DNA of 64,000 nt from Bacteroides intestinalis. GTDB lineage: Bacteria > Bacteroidota > Bacteroidia > Bacteroidales > Bacteroidaceae. Below the pieces are notes generated by a model. That model was given only the letters and a program-made list of their open reading frames with translations, was not told where the DNA came from and did no database searches. Made by a program: the position numbers and the translations under genes. The stretch is taken from contig NZ_QRZF01000016.1 in NCBI RefSeq assembly GCF_003464595.1, positions 74,135 to 138,134 on the forward strand, read 5' to 3'. How positions within the stretch are numbered: position 1 is the stretch's first letter; every line of letters starts with the position of its first letter. Of the stretch, positions 8,825 through 16,891 are shown in pieces.

Positions 8825-10045
8825 TTATTTTTGATTAACGATTTCTTTTACTTGCTGCAAACGCTCCCATTCCAAACTTGCCATGATAAACGGACCTACC
8901 GCTTTGGGGTCATTGCTACGGATTGTTTCATTTATATAATAGGTGTAATCGCCCATACGGTAATTCTTACCGCCTAATCCAGCAACTGCACAAGCTTTCG
9001 TGATAGTAACCACACCATCTTTATCTACTTCGATGAAGTTATCGAGGATGCCCTGGTAGCCTTTGAGGGCTACTTTCAAATATGACTTATCAATATATCC
9101 TTTACGAACCGCCTTAAACAGAGCGTAAACAAACATAGTGGAACAAGAAGACTCTACATAGTTTCCTTTCTCACCGCTTTTATCCAGTACCTGATACCAC
9201 AGCCCTGTCTTCGGATCTTGTATGCGCTTTACTTGTGCAGCAATATTATTCAAGATAACGAGCATAGAGTCACGTCCTGCCTCATGCTTCGGAATAAAAT
9301 CCAATGCATCTACAAATGCCATTGCATACCAGCCCATAGCACGTCCCCAGCTATGTTGAGACTGTCCGGTAACAGGATCTGCCCAACGTTCCTTACGACT
9401 GACGTCACAGGCATGACGGTAAAGGCCATTTTTGGGGTCATAAGTATGGCGGGCTACCGTAATAAACTGATTGACAATATCCTGATAATCCTGTACGCGA
9501 TCGTTACGGTAAGCATATTCTGCATAGAATGTAGCCCCCATATAGATGCCATCCAGCCACATCTGATTGGGATAAATCTTCTTATGCCAGAAACCTCCAT
9601 CCTCATTGCGTGGATGGGTATCGAGCTGGCTACGTAGCAGGTCTATGGCTTTCTTATATTTCTCATCTTTCGTCTGTTCATAAATACGGAACAGGAATTT
9701 ACCGGAGTTCAGACGGTCAATATTATATTCATGTAATTTATAAGTCTCGATACTTCCATCATTGTGTATCATAGTGTCCGCGTAAGCCAATGCATAGTCG
9801 AACATTTTCTTATCTCCATAGGTATCATACACATCCAGCATAGCCTGCAATTCCAGTCCATGGCAATAGTCCCATTTCAATTTCGGTTGGAAATCCAACT
9901 GCCAGGATTCCGGGCAACGAATCATCTCTGACTCTACCATACGCACAGACCAGGGTTGCTTATCACTAACTTTCTGAGCGGACAACTGGGTAGAGCAAAT
10001 CAGCGCTCCCATCACAAAAGTTTTACAAAGTAGATTATTCATCAT
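8825..10045 (-). CDS. GH105 unsaturated rhamnogalacturonyl hydrolase
   Basis: 406 residues from the chosen start, with a signal peptide MMNNLLCKTFVMGALICSTQLSAQ. The body is an (alpha/alpha)6 barrel of the YteR/GH105 type, with WLDGIYMG near residue 160 (the Asp matching the YteR catalytic Asp), and HSWGRAMGWYAMAFVDAL near 232. GH105 enzymes remove the unsaturated galacturonyl residue left by lyases at the non-reducing end of rhamnogalacturonan or homogalacturonan oligomers. An upstream in-frame ATG at 10108 is rejected because a -7 box lies at 10097-10090, placing the transcript start downstream of it. It heads the operon with the CE8 gene and diverges from exuT. Confidence 0.92.
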   Translation of the reverse strand: MMNNLLCKTFVMGALICSTQLSAQKVSDKQPWSVRMVESEMIRCPESWQLDFQPKLKWDYCHGLELQAMLDVYDTYGDKKMFDYALAYADTMIHNDGSIETYKLHEYNIDRLNSGKFLFRIYEQTKDEKYKKAIDLLRSQLDTHPRNEDGGFWHKKIYPNQMWLDGIYMGATFYAEYAYRNDRVQDYQDIVNQFITVARHTYDPKNGLYRHACDVSRKERWADPVTGQSQHSWGRAMGWYAMAFVDALDFIPKHEAGRDSMLVILNNIAAQVKRIQDPKTGLWYQVLDKSGEKGNYVESSCSTMFVYALFKAVRKGYIDKSYLKVALKGYQGILDNFIEVDKDGVVTITKACAVAGLGGKNYRMGDYTYYINETIRSNDPKAVGPFIMASLEWERLQQVKEIVNQK

Positions 10046-10089
10046 TCTATTCTTGTTTTTAGGTATATAGATTATATTAAGTAATGTGA

Positions 10090-10097
10090 CAAAGATA
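10090..10097 (-). promoter_or_regulatory. -7 box of the GH105-CE8 operon
   Basis: The minus strand reads TATCTTTG, an exact Bacteroides -7 box, about 45 bases before the GH105 start. No TTTG is seen at the -33 spacing, which often means that an activator is needed. It decides the GH105 start codon. Confidence 0.55.
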
Positions 10098-10275
10098 GCG
10101 GTTCTCACCTAAACCGTTGTGTACTTTTCGACCGAAATGGTGCATTATTTATTTTCGTCCTCTACAATCTTATTTTTTCGTGTACGAGAACGAGCGATTT
10201 CGTGCGCGATAACGAGTTTTTTTGCCATTTATTTGCATTTCGAACAAAAATTGCAGGAAATTAGACGAAAAAAGT

Positions 10276-10306
10276 ATTGATATACATCAAATAATGTGTA
10301 TTTTTG
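10276..10306 (+). promoter_or_regulatory. exuT promoter with an overlapping operator-like palindrome
   Basis: TATTTTTG at 10299-10306 is an exact -7 box, and ATTG at 10276-10279 sits 19 bases upstream at the -33 position. The -33 element is part of a perfect inverted repeat, TTGAT-ATAC-ATCAA, at 10277-10290. A protein bound there would compete with RNA polymerase, so this is a candidate repressor site for a hexuronate-responsive regulator not present in the window. Confidence 0.6.
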
Positions 10307-10346
10307 GCCCCAGAAATAAGAATTAATAATTTTAAATCAACGTATC

Positions 10347-11864
10347 ATGAGTTTAAATCAAAATGCAGTGGGAAAGATGACCAACTACAGGTGGACCATC
10401 TGTGCCATGTTATTTTTTGCGACAACAGTAAACTACCTTGACCGCCAGGTGCTGTCATTGACGTGGGATGAATTTATCAAACCCGAATTCCATTGGGACG
10501 AATCACACTATGGAACAATCACTTCTGTTTTCTCTATTGTTTATGCAGTCTGCATGTTGTTTGCAGGTCGCTTCATCGACTGGATGGGAACTAAGAAAGG
10601 TTTTCTTTGGGCTATCGGTGTATGGTCGGCAGGTGCCTGTCTCCACGCTCTCTGTGGTGTCGTAACCGAGCACTTCGTAGGTCTGCACAGTGCAGCCGAA
10701 TTAATGGGTGCTACTGGTGATGTTGTGGTAACCATTGCTACAATTAGTATGTACTGTTTCCTTGCAGCCCGTTGCGTATTGGCACTCGGTGAGGCCGGTA
10801 ACTTCCCTGCTGCTATCAAAGTAACTGCTGAGTATTTCCCTAAGAAAGACCGTGCGTATGCTACTTCAATCTTTAATGCCGGTGCTTCTATCGGTGCTTT
10901 GGTTGCTCCGCTGACTATTCCTTTGCTGGCTAAAGCATGGGGTTGGGAAATGGCTTTCATTGTAATTGGTGCTCTCGGTTTTATCTGGATGGGCTTCTGG
11001 GTATTCATGTATTCTAAACCTTCAGAAAGCAAACACGTAAACAAAGCCGAACTGGAATATATCGAACAGGACAAGCATGAAGAAGGTGCTGCTCCGGTAG
11101 TAGAAGAAAAAGACGAAAAGAAGATGAAATTCTGGCAATGCTTCAGCTATAAACAAACCTGGGCATTCGCTTTCGGTAAATTTATGACTGACGGTGTATG
11201 GTGGTTCTTCCTGTTCTGGACTCCTTCCTATCTGAATACTCAATTTGGTATCAAAACTTCCGAGGGATTGGGTATTGCTCTGATCTTTACCCTATATGCC
11301 ATCACGATGCTTTCAATCTATGGTGGTAAATTACCTACTATCATTATCAACAAAACTGGTTTGAACCCGTATGCAGCACGTATGCGTGCTATGTTGATTT
11401 TTGCATTCTTCCCGCTGGTAGTACTGTTGGCACAGCCTCTGGGGACTATCTCGCCGTGGTTGCCGGTTATCATGATCGGTATCGGTGGTGCAGCTCACCA
11501 ATCCTGGTCTGCTAATATCTTCTCTACCGTAAGTGATATGTTCCCAAGAGCAGCTATTGCAAGTATCACAGGTATTGGTGGTATGGCCGGTGGTTTCGGT
11601 TCAATGATTCTGCAGAAAGTAGCAGGTAATCTCTTCGTATATTCATCAGGAAGTACAATGGTAGATGGAAAAGAAGTAGAAATGACCCATGATTTACTGG
11701 AACAAGGCGCACAGTTTGTACGCCCTGCCATGGAGTTCATGGGCTTCTCCGGTAAACCTGCAGGATACTTCATTATCTTCTGTGTATGTGCGGTGGCCTA
11801 CCTGATCGGTTGGGTTGTAATGAAAGCTTTGGTACCTAAGTACAAACCTATCGTACTGGAATAA
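10347..11864 (+). CDS. exuT: Hexuronate transporter, MFS family
   Basis: 505 residues, about 12 predicted membrane segments. The N-terminal motif NYLDRQVLS after the first helix and GEAGNFPAAIK in helix 4 are characteristic of the ExuT/anion:cation symporter family, which imports galacturonate and glucuronate with protons. A hydrophilic loop rich in Glu and Lys (about 235-260) lies in the middle, as usual for MFS. The gene has its own promoter with an operator-like palindrome and ends in a clear terminator. It sits in the pectin locus, so galacturonate released by the neighbouring enzymes is the likely substrate. An extended loop near residues 115-130 compared with E. coli ExuT may be a local insertion. 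Confidence 0.88.
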   Translation: MSLNQNAVGKMTNYRWTICAMLFFATTVNYLDRQVLSLTWDEFIKPEFHWDESHYGTITSVFSIVYAVCMLFAGRFIDWMGTKKGFLWAIGVWSAGACLHALCGVVTEHFVGLHSAAELMGATGDVVVTIATISMYCFLAARCVLALGEAGNFPAAIKVTAEYFPKKDRAYATSIFNAGASIGALVAPLTIPLLAKAWGWEMAFIVIGALGFIWMGFWVFMYSKPSESKHVNKAELEYIEQDKHEEGAAPVVEEKDEKKMKFWQCFSYKQTWAFAFGKFMTDGVWWFFLFWTPSYLNTQFGIKTSEGLGIALIFTLYAITMLSIYGGKLPTIIINKTGLNPYAARMRAMLIFAFFPLVVLLAQPLGTISPWLPVIMIGIGGAAHQSWSANIFSTVSDMFPRAAIASITGIGGMAGGFGSMILQKVAGNLFVYSSGSTMVDGKEVEMTHDLLEQGAQFVRPAMEFMGFSGKPAGYFIIFCVCAVAYLIGWVVMKALVPKYKPIVLE

Positions 11865-11899
11865 TAATATTATAAGTTTATAATAGAATAAACAATGAA

Positions 11900-11930
11900 A
11901 AAGGTGCTCAGCGATGGGCACCTTTTTTAG
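11900..11930 (+). terminator. Intrinsic terminator of exuT
   Basis: AAAGGTGC at 11900-11907 pairs with GCACCTTT at 11918-11925 around a 10-base loop and is followed by T residues. It lies about 35 bases after the exuT stop. Confidence 0.85.
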
Positions 11931-11949
11931 TATAATATAAAAAGTATGG

Positions 11950-12080
11950 GCACAAAAAAAGCCCCTTCTCACGAAGCGACTCTCTTCTGCACTCTCCCGT
12001 TAAAACCACACAAACCTCAGTGCCCACTTTAGCAAATTACACCTCCAAACGGTTCATGAGAAATACAGGAGCGCAAAATT
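11950..12080 (-). ncRNA. Candidate small RNA ending in a GTGA-loop terminator
   Basis: On the minus strand a gene-free stretch ends in a hairpin with arms AGTCGCTTC and GAAGGGGCT around a GTGA loop (about 11959-11980), followed by seven T residues. About 90 bases upstream, AAATTTTG at 12081-12074 is one mismatch from a -7 box. No significant reading frame is present. The region could be a roughly 110-base RNA, or a downstream terminator for read-through from the helicase gene. Nothing in it matched a known RNA family by eye. Confidence 0.3.
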
Positions 12081-12089
12081 TTAAGATGA

Positions 12090-12170
12090 AAAAAAGGGAA
12101 GTCTCACGACTTCCACAATTCTTCTAACCTTAAATCTAAATCTCTATGAAAAAAACGTTCGGCAAAGATA
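12090..12170 (-). ncRNA. Candidate short RNA with exact -7 box and GTGA-loop terminator
   Basis: The minus strand has an exact -7 box TATCTTTG at 12170-12163 and, about 50 bases after the expected transcript start, a hairpin GGAAGTC-GTGA-GACTTCC (12114-12097) followed by a run of T residues. This would give an RNA of about 65 bases. Alternatively the hairpin is the terminator of the helicase gene that ends at 12256 and the box is fortuitous. The two neighbouring hairpins share the same GTGA loop. Confidence 0.35.
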
Positions 12171-12255
12171 GTCGTTTATTCCATTCGGAGATATTAATAA
12201 AAGATATAAAGATTTGAGGAACATTTAAGATTTACTAAATGGAATTGGTAAAGCT

Positions 12256-15200
12256 TTATAAAACCGTATCGAGCAGATCGGCGTAGATAGGATTTTGTCG
12301 TAACAAGTGAGGCACCCCTGTCATAAATAGCTGCTTGCGGGCACGGGTGAGCGCAACGTTTAGTTTCCGGTCAATCCATACTCCTCTTTCTTCCGTAAGG
12401 TTGGCAAGAAATTTCAGTTGATAAGTACGGTTCACACAGAAAGAATAAATAATCACATCCCTCTCACTTCCCTGGAAACGTTCTACGGTGTCCACCAGGA
12501 TATCATTCAAAACAGGAATACCCAAAGCTGCTATTTCGCTCTTTATAAGGGCTATCTGACTACGATAAGGAGTAATAACGCCTAAAGTCAAAGCAGAATG
12601 AAAGCCGGAACCGCTTGCCTCATACTGTCGGTAAACGGCAGCAGCCAACCGCGCTGTAAGTTGTGCTTCGGAATGGTTTATCTTCGCTGATTGTGAAGGA
12701 GTCTCCGGCACCGAGGGAAGAAAAGCTACCCGACTCACCAATACATCAGCAAATTCATCACTCTCCAGTCCCGGAGCAAGTACAAGTTCACCTTGCTGAT
12801 GCGGCAAACCGACCGCTTCCAGTAATCCGCCATAAAAAGCATGATTAGGGAACCGGGCTACTTCCACATTCATACGTCCCTGCCGGCAAAGCATATCGTA
12901 AAAACGCTGAGTGGTTGGTGACGAGTGATTGGCGGAGACTGTACGATAGAGACGTTCGAACAGAGAATCTTTCAGGTTATACAAACCGATACTCTGCAGG
13001 CATTCTTCACACACTTCAGATTGCGATTCGGATTGAAGAACAACGGCAGGCAGCTGTTTATGATCGCCGATAAGAATAAACTTACCGATGGCATTGTTGC
13101 CAACCACATTTCGTGCACAAAGAAGCCCTAACAGTTGTGGCTCCAATATCTGGGTAGCCTCATCCACAATAGCCACATCAAAAGTCTTCAGACGAAACAT
13201 ATCCGTTTTAGATGAGAAGGTGGCAACAGTACCAACGAAAACACGGCAACGCTCTATGCGTGCATGTACTTCACGACGTGTAGAACAAGGCTCCAGCACA
13301 TTCTCTATTAATCGGGAACGGAAAGAAGGATCACAAGAGAGCTCACTTCCGATACGAATAAAATCAATCTCAGGCGTTATTACAGAAAGGGTTTTGCAAA
13401 TCTCATCCACTGCACGATTTGTATATGAAAGCAACAGTATCTGTTTCCCTTCACGATAGAATGCTTCTACCATACCACGCAAAGCACGGGAAGTCTTTCC
13501 GGTACCCGGAGGACCTATCAAAAGAAAATAATCCCTGGCTGCCTGTGCCTTCAGGGTAATGCGGGAAAAATCATCGGAAGCAGCTGCAATACGGGCATCA
13601 AAAGAAGTATCAAATTCCGGTTCACGCTGAGACAGCAATAGATCCCGGCGATCCTTGTTAGCGGAAAGGAAAGCGGAAAGTCCCAGATACATGCTGCGGA
13701 AAGAAGTATCCATATAATCGTGCTCTATGGCATAGCAACTATCCAGAGGAAGCACAGAAGTATTTTGTTGCGAAGCACGAAGACGGATACGGATATCCCG
13801 GTCGGTGATTCGCTCTATATTCCCTTTAAATACCATCTTATTGGTTACATTGTCCGTATCTTGATTGCGTTGATAGAGGACGATGGTGTCACCCTCACGG
13901 AAATTCGGCAAAACTTGCAGAGATAAATCATTAACCGGACGTGCCAATACAAGATATGCCTTATGTATATCTGCCGCATGATTCTCTGTAATCGTCAGAT
14001 CATATAGTATCTCCCCTGCCTCACGCTTTTCTTCAAGTGTGGAAAGCCACAAAGCGGCAGCTCCTGCACGCCCTTCATAATCAATATCACCTGATTTTGA
14101 AGTGTACAATTCCTTGGTTATAAAATTGTAGAGTGTATAGAAGTAGCATTGTTCCAATGCAGTAAGCATCCGGATACGTTGTGCCACTGCATCGATGGAC
14201 GGATAGAGATAGCGTTTCCATAACGTGTTATTCAGATGACGCTCATTCAGTGTCTCCGGATTGATAGCTTTCAGGCATTCCGCCGTATAATGAGGGCTGT
14301 TACGTAATTGCATGCCATATTCATTCGCCACAATCCTGTTGCGGACATCCATCACACGCCGTACCATTGCCCACGATGGACGGGCAGGATATAACAACGG
14401 GTAACGTGTATACAGCAAATATGCCTTTACTTTGCGGTGGTCCATTCCCATAGAATATTCCAGCACTGCCTGATACAATAACATCTGTACCTTATTATTC
14501 TCTTTCGGTTCCACCTTGCCGCGGATAGAATACTCATCGGCTTTACCCGACTTCATTTCTATAAAGGAAGACATATCGCGCTGCATATAGTCCAGACGTC
14601 CTTGCAACCCCAGTGCTTCACATATATAGGTAGGTTCCAATACCGCATCTGTTTTATCCAGTTCATAACCGGGAGTCCGGAAAGTTTCAGTCACCGTTTG
14701 ACGGATATGTTCGAAGTGCCGTTTACAATCGGCAAAGAATTCCTTTTCTTTCTCCTTGTCCAACAAATCGGCACATGCAGCCAACTCTATGGAATAAGTG
14801 CGGAAAGCCTTTTTCATGCAGGATAAATAGTCCGGCTCCTCTTTCGCATAGATCCATTCATCCAGGAAAAGATTGGCAATATTACCGAGCAACAGAGGAC
14901 GTGTATTATCGGGAGATTGCAAACGCGCCAGCAGATAATTGGCCGGATGATGCCCGTAATCTTTAAAACACTCTGCCAGAGAACTGATATCCAACAGATA
15001 ATCCGGTTCTAAAATAATAAAGGAAGGTGTCAGTACGCCCGCCTCGTCTACAGCTACATCCAACAGATTGACCTGTGCATGGCGCCATAACAATTGACAG
15101 GTTTCTGCAAATTCCTCATTCACCTGCGGTACATTATATCGCACCCGTAACGGTTCATCAGCAACGGTATCTACAGGCAATACATATAAATACGTATCAT

Positions 15201-15648
15201 CGGCATATTGAAAACAAACACGCATCCGGCGTACCCGTTCTTTAGCAGGCGGAGAAACGATATAAGTAGCATCCGCACGGGGAAGCAAGCGGTAAAGTTC
15301 CGCCGGTATCTCCTCTCCCGTAAGCTTCTTCACAAAGAAAGTCAATGTCTTGATGTCTCTCAATAGATTCTCCCGTGAGGGTTCAGCCAAACGGTTCAGA
15401 ACAGCATTGGAGGTCAGGCGAAAAGTATGTAAGCGATTTTGTTCCACAACAGACAGTCCGGCTTTCGAAGCTACAAAGCTGATACGTGCAGACAAGTCAG
15501 TCATTTGCAGACTACCGTCCGGCATCTGTGTACGACAAAGACGTTCCAGAAATTCACGAAGCTGACGGTAAGCCGTTGTTAATGGAATATTTTCATCCCG
15601 GCAGACAGTAAGTAAGAAGTGATAGTATTCCCGTACCTCTTCCTGCAT
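12256..15648 (-). CDS. Dna2-like nuclease-helicase (PD-(D/E)XK plus SF1 UPF1-type helicase)
   Basis: 1130 residues, cytoplasmic. The N-terminal half has a RecB-like nuclease signature: LQGRLDYM near 351 and FIEMKSGK near 362, the spacing expected for the metal-binding Asp and the ExK motif. The C-terminal half is a superfamily-1 helicase: Walker A IGPPGTGKTS (near 708), Walker B VDEATQ (near 828), GDHKQLPAVV, TPYRSQ, VERFQGSERDVII and NVALTRARKQL. This order matches Dna2 and related bacterial proteins that process DNA ends or flaps. The cysteines that hold an iron-sulphur cluster in Dna2/Cas4 are not obvious. The start codon overlaps the tatC stop by one base, so it is translated from the tat transcript. 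A link to protein export is not implied. Confidence 0.85.
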   Translation of the reverse strand: MQEEVREYYHFLLTVCRDENIPLTTAYRQLREFLERLCRTQMPDGSLQMTDLSARISFVASKAGLSVVEQNRLHTFRLTSNAVLNRLAEPSRENLLRDIKTLTFFVKKLTGEEIPAELYRLLPRADATYIVSPPAKERVRRMRVCFQYADDTYLYVLPVDTVADEPLRVRYNVPQVNEEFAETCQLLWRHAQVNLLDVAVDEAGVLTPSFIILEPDYLLDISSLAECFKDYGHHPANYLLARLQSPDNTRPLLLGNIANLFLDEWIYAKEEPDYLSCMKKAFRTYSIELAACADLLDKEKEKEFFADCKRHFEHIRQTVTETFRTPGYELDKTDAVLEPTYICEALGLQGRLDYMQRDMSSFIEMKSGKADEYSIRGKVEPKENNKVQMLLYQAVLEYSMGMDHRKVKAYLLYTRYPLLYPARPSWAMVRRVMDVRNRIVANEYGMQLRNSPHYTAECLKAINPETLNERHLNNTLWKRYLYPSIDAVAQRIRMLTALEQCYFYTLYNFITKELYTSKSGDIDYEGRAGAAALWLSTLEEKREAGEILYDLTITENHAADIHKAYLVLARPVNDLSLQVLPNFREGDTIVLYQRNQDTDNVTNKMVFKGNIERITDRDIRIRLRASQQNTSVLPLDSCYAIEHDYMDTSFRSMYLGLSAFLSANKDRRDLLLSQREPEFDTSFDARIAAASDDFSRITLKAQAARDYFLLIGPPGTGKTSRALRGMVEAFYREGKQILLLSYTNRAVDEICKTLSVITPEIDFIRIGSELSCDPSFRSRLIENVLEPCSTRREVHARIERCRVFVGTVATFSSKTDMFRLKTFDVAIVDEATQILEPQLLGLLCARNVVGNNAIGKFILIGDHKQLPAVVLQSESQSEVCEECLQSIGLYNLKDSLFERLYRTVSANHSSPTTQRFYDMLCRQGRMNVEVARFPNHAFYGGLLEAVGLPHQQGELVLAPGLESDEFADVLVSRVAFLPSVPETPSQSAKINHSEAQLTARLAAAVYRQYEASGSGFHSALTLGVITPYRSQIALIKSEIAALGIPVLNDILVDTVERFQGSERDVIIYSFCVNRTYQLKFLANLTEERGVWIDRKLNVALTRARKQLFMTGVPHLLRQNPIYADLLDTVL

Positions 15649-16469
15649 TATTCCTCCTTATCTTCATCCGCATCTTCCGTGTCAGTTTTCTTATCCTTAA
15701 TCATAAGGATACTCAACTCATAGAGCAGATAAAGCGGAATGGAAACCACTGTCAGAGTGAAAGGGTCGCCGGTTGGCGTAATAATAGCTGCGACTATCAC
15801 AATAATCACCAGTGCATGACGACGGTACTTGCGCAGGAAAGATTTGTGCACCAATCCTAAAAGTGAAAGTAACCAGGTCACCAACGGTAATTCAAAAGCC
15901 AGTCCCATACAGAGCACCAGCATCATGAAGTTATCTATGTAAGAATTTAAAGAAATCTGATTCTCAATGGATGCACTCAGTTCGTAGGTTGAGAGAAAGC
16001 GCAACGTCAATGGGTAGACCATAAAATAGCCCAGCAGTACACCGAGGAAAAACATCACTGTACCAATGCATAAAGCTTTCTTTACCCCACGACGCTCGTT
16101 AGGGTAAAGGGCAGGACTGATAAACCTCCAGATTTCGAAAAAGATATAAGGCGTAGCCGTCACCACCGACATCCAGAACGCGGTGGACATATGAACAAAG
16201 AACGGAGCCGCCAGATTTATATTGATCAGTTTGACGTGAAACTGCTGCGTAAAGAATTCATCGTTAAGATTGAATGTTTTTCCTACGTATCGCAGCACGT
16301 CGTAAAAGATGAAATCATTGTGGCAGGGTGCCAACACCACATTATCAAATAACCACGGCATTGCAATAAAATAACCGACTGCAAATACAAACCACACGCC
16401 GAGAACGCGAAACAGTACCCGACGCAGTTCGTCCAAATGATCCCAAAAGGTTAGTTCTTTATCTGCCAT
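15648..16469 (-). CDS. tatC: Sec-independent protein translocase TatC
   Basis: 273 residues, six predicted membrane segments. The N-terminal cytoplasmic motif FWDHLDELRRVLFRV is the TatC signature that binds twin-arginine signal peptides. A conserved FEIWRFISPALYPNERR segment follows. It forms the receptor complex that exports folded proteins across the inner membrane. The C-terminus is a charged tail. It follows tatA on the same strand, with a 7-bp-repeat hairpin in the 106-bp gap, and overlaps the nuclease-helicase gene by one base (TAATG). No tatB is present, as in minimal TatA-TatC systems. Confidence 0.96.
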   Translation of the reverse strand: MADKELTFWDHLDELRRVLFRVLGVWFVFAVGYFIAMPWLFDNVVLAPCHNDFIFYDVLRYVGKTFNLNDEFFTQQFHVKLININLAAPFFVHMSTAFWMSVVTATPYIFFEIWRFISPALYPNERRGVKKALCIGTVMFFLGVLLGYFMVYPLTLRFLSTYELSASIENQISLNSYIDNFMMLVLCMGLAFELPLVTWLLSLLGLVHKSFLRKYRRHALVIIVIVAAIITPTGDPFTLTVVSIPLYLLYELSILMIKDKKTDTEDADEDKEE

Positions 16470-16482
16470 AGTAGTGAATTAG

Positions 16483-16556
16483 TAACGAGCCACAAGCTAC
16501 GGGCTACAAGTATCTGATTGTGCACCCCCTTGTAGTTCGTAGCTTGTAGCCTGTTA
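16483..16556. repeat. 7-bp-repeat hairpin element between tatA and tatC
   Basis: Left arm 16483-16510 has units like GCTACAA, right arm 16529-16556 has the complementary TTGTAGC units. The arms pair imperfectly over 28 bp around a loop containing TGATTGTGCACCCCC. It belongs to the element family described at 25066, 29783, 31477, 35853, 40450, 47676, 51838 and 53010. Confidence 0.85.
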
Positions 16557-16575
16557 CTCTTTGATCGTAACTTAT

Positions 16576-16797
16576 TTATTTTTTAGAAGCCGGCTCTTCT
16601 ATATCATCCTTTGCCTTGTTTATTTCTTCTTTCGCCTCATTCACACCGTCCTTGAAGCTCTTCACGCCTTTACCTAATCCCTTCATCAATTCGGGTATCT
16701 TCTTACCACCGAACAACAACAGGATTAGCAAAGCAATAATAACCCATTCGGAACCGCTGGGCAGAAAGCCTAATAAAAGTAAGTTTGTCATATTCAT
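16576..16797 (-). CDS. tatA: Sec-independent translocase protein TatA/TatE
   Basis: 73 residues: one N-terminal membrane helix ([22 protein letters not shown], split around the FGG hinge) followed by an amphipathic helix ([15 protein letters not shown]) and a charged tail. The F-G-hinge and the G-K-G-V pattern are diagnostic of TatA, which oligomerises to form the protein-conducting assembly with TatC. A second in-frame ATG two codons later is possible. A -7 box lies just upstream. Confidence 0.95.
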   Translation of the reverse strand: MNMTNLLLLGFLPSGSEWVIIALLILLLFGGKKIPELMKGLGKGVKSFKDGVNEAKEEINKAKDDIEEPASKK

Positions 16798-16815
16798 AGT
16801 TTTTTAAATTTGTTG

Positions 16816-16823
16816 CAAATATA
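16816..16823 (-). promoter_or_regulatory. -7 box for tatA-tatC-helicase
   Basis: The minus strand reads TATATTTG, an exact -7 box, about 20 bases before the tatA start. No TTTG at -33. It suggests that the tat unit can be transcribed apart from murF-alr, which ends about 70 bases upstream. Confidence 0.5.
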
Positions 16824-16891
16824 ATAGTTTCACTACAGATTACACGCTTTTACATGGATTAAAATGAAAAGAATAAAGGTAAAACCGAATA

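Noticed and set aside
11946-12110. Possible tRNA, riboswitch or 6S RNA in the gene-free stretch
   Set aside because: No cloverleaf, no T-arm consensus and no known riboswitch core could be found; kept only as an unnamed small RNA candidate.
12146-12217. A 23-codon plus-strand frame starting MKKTFGKD
   Set aside because: No ribosome site, and it overlaps a minus-strand -7 box; base composition alone explains it.
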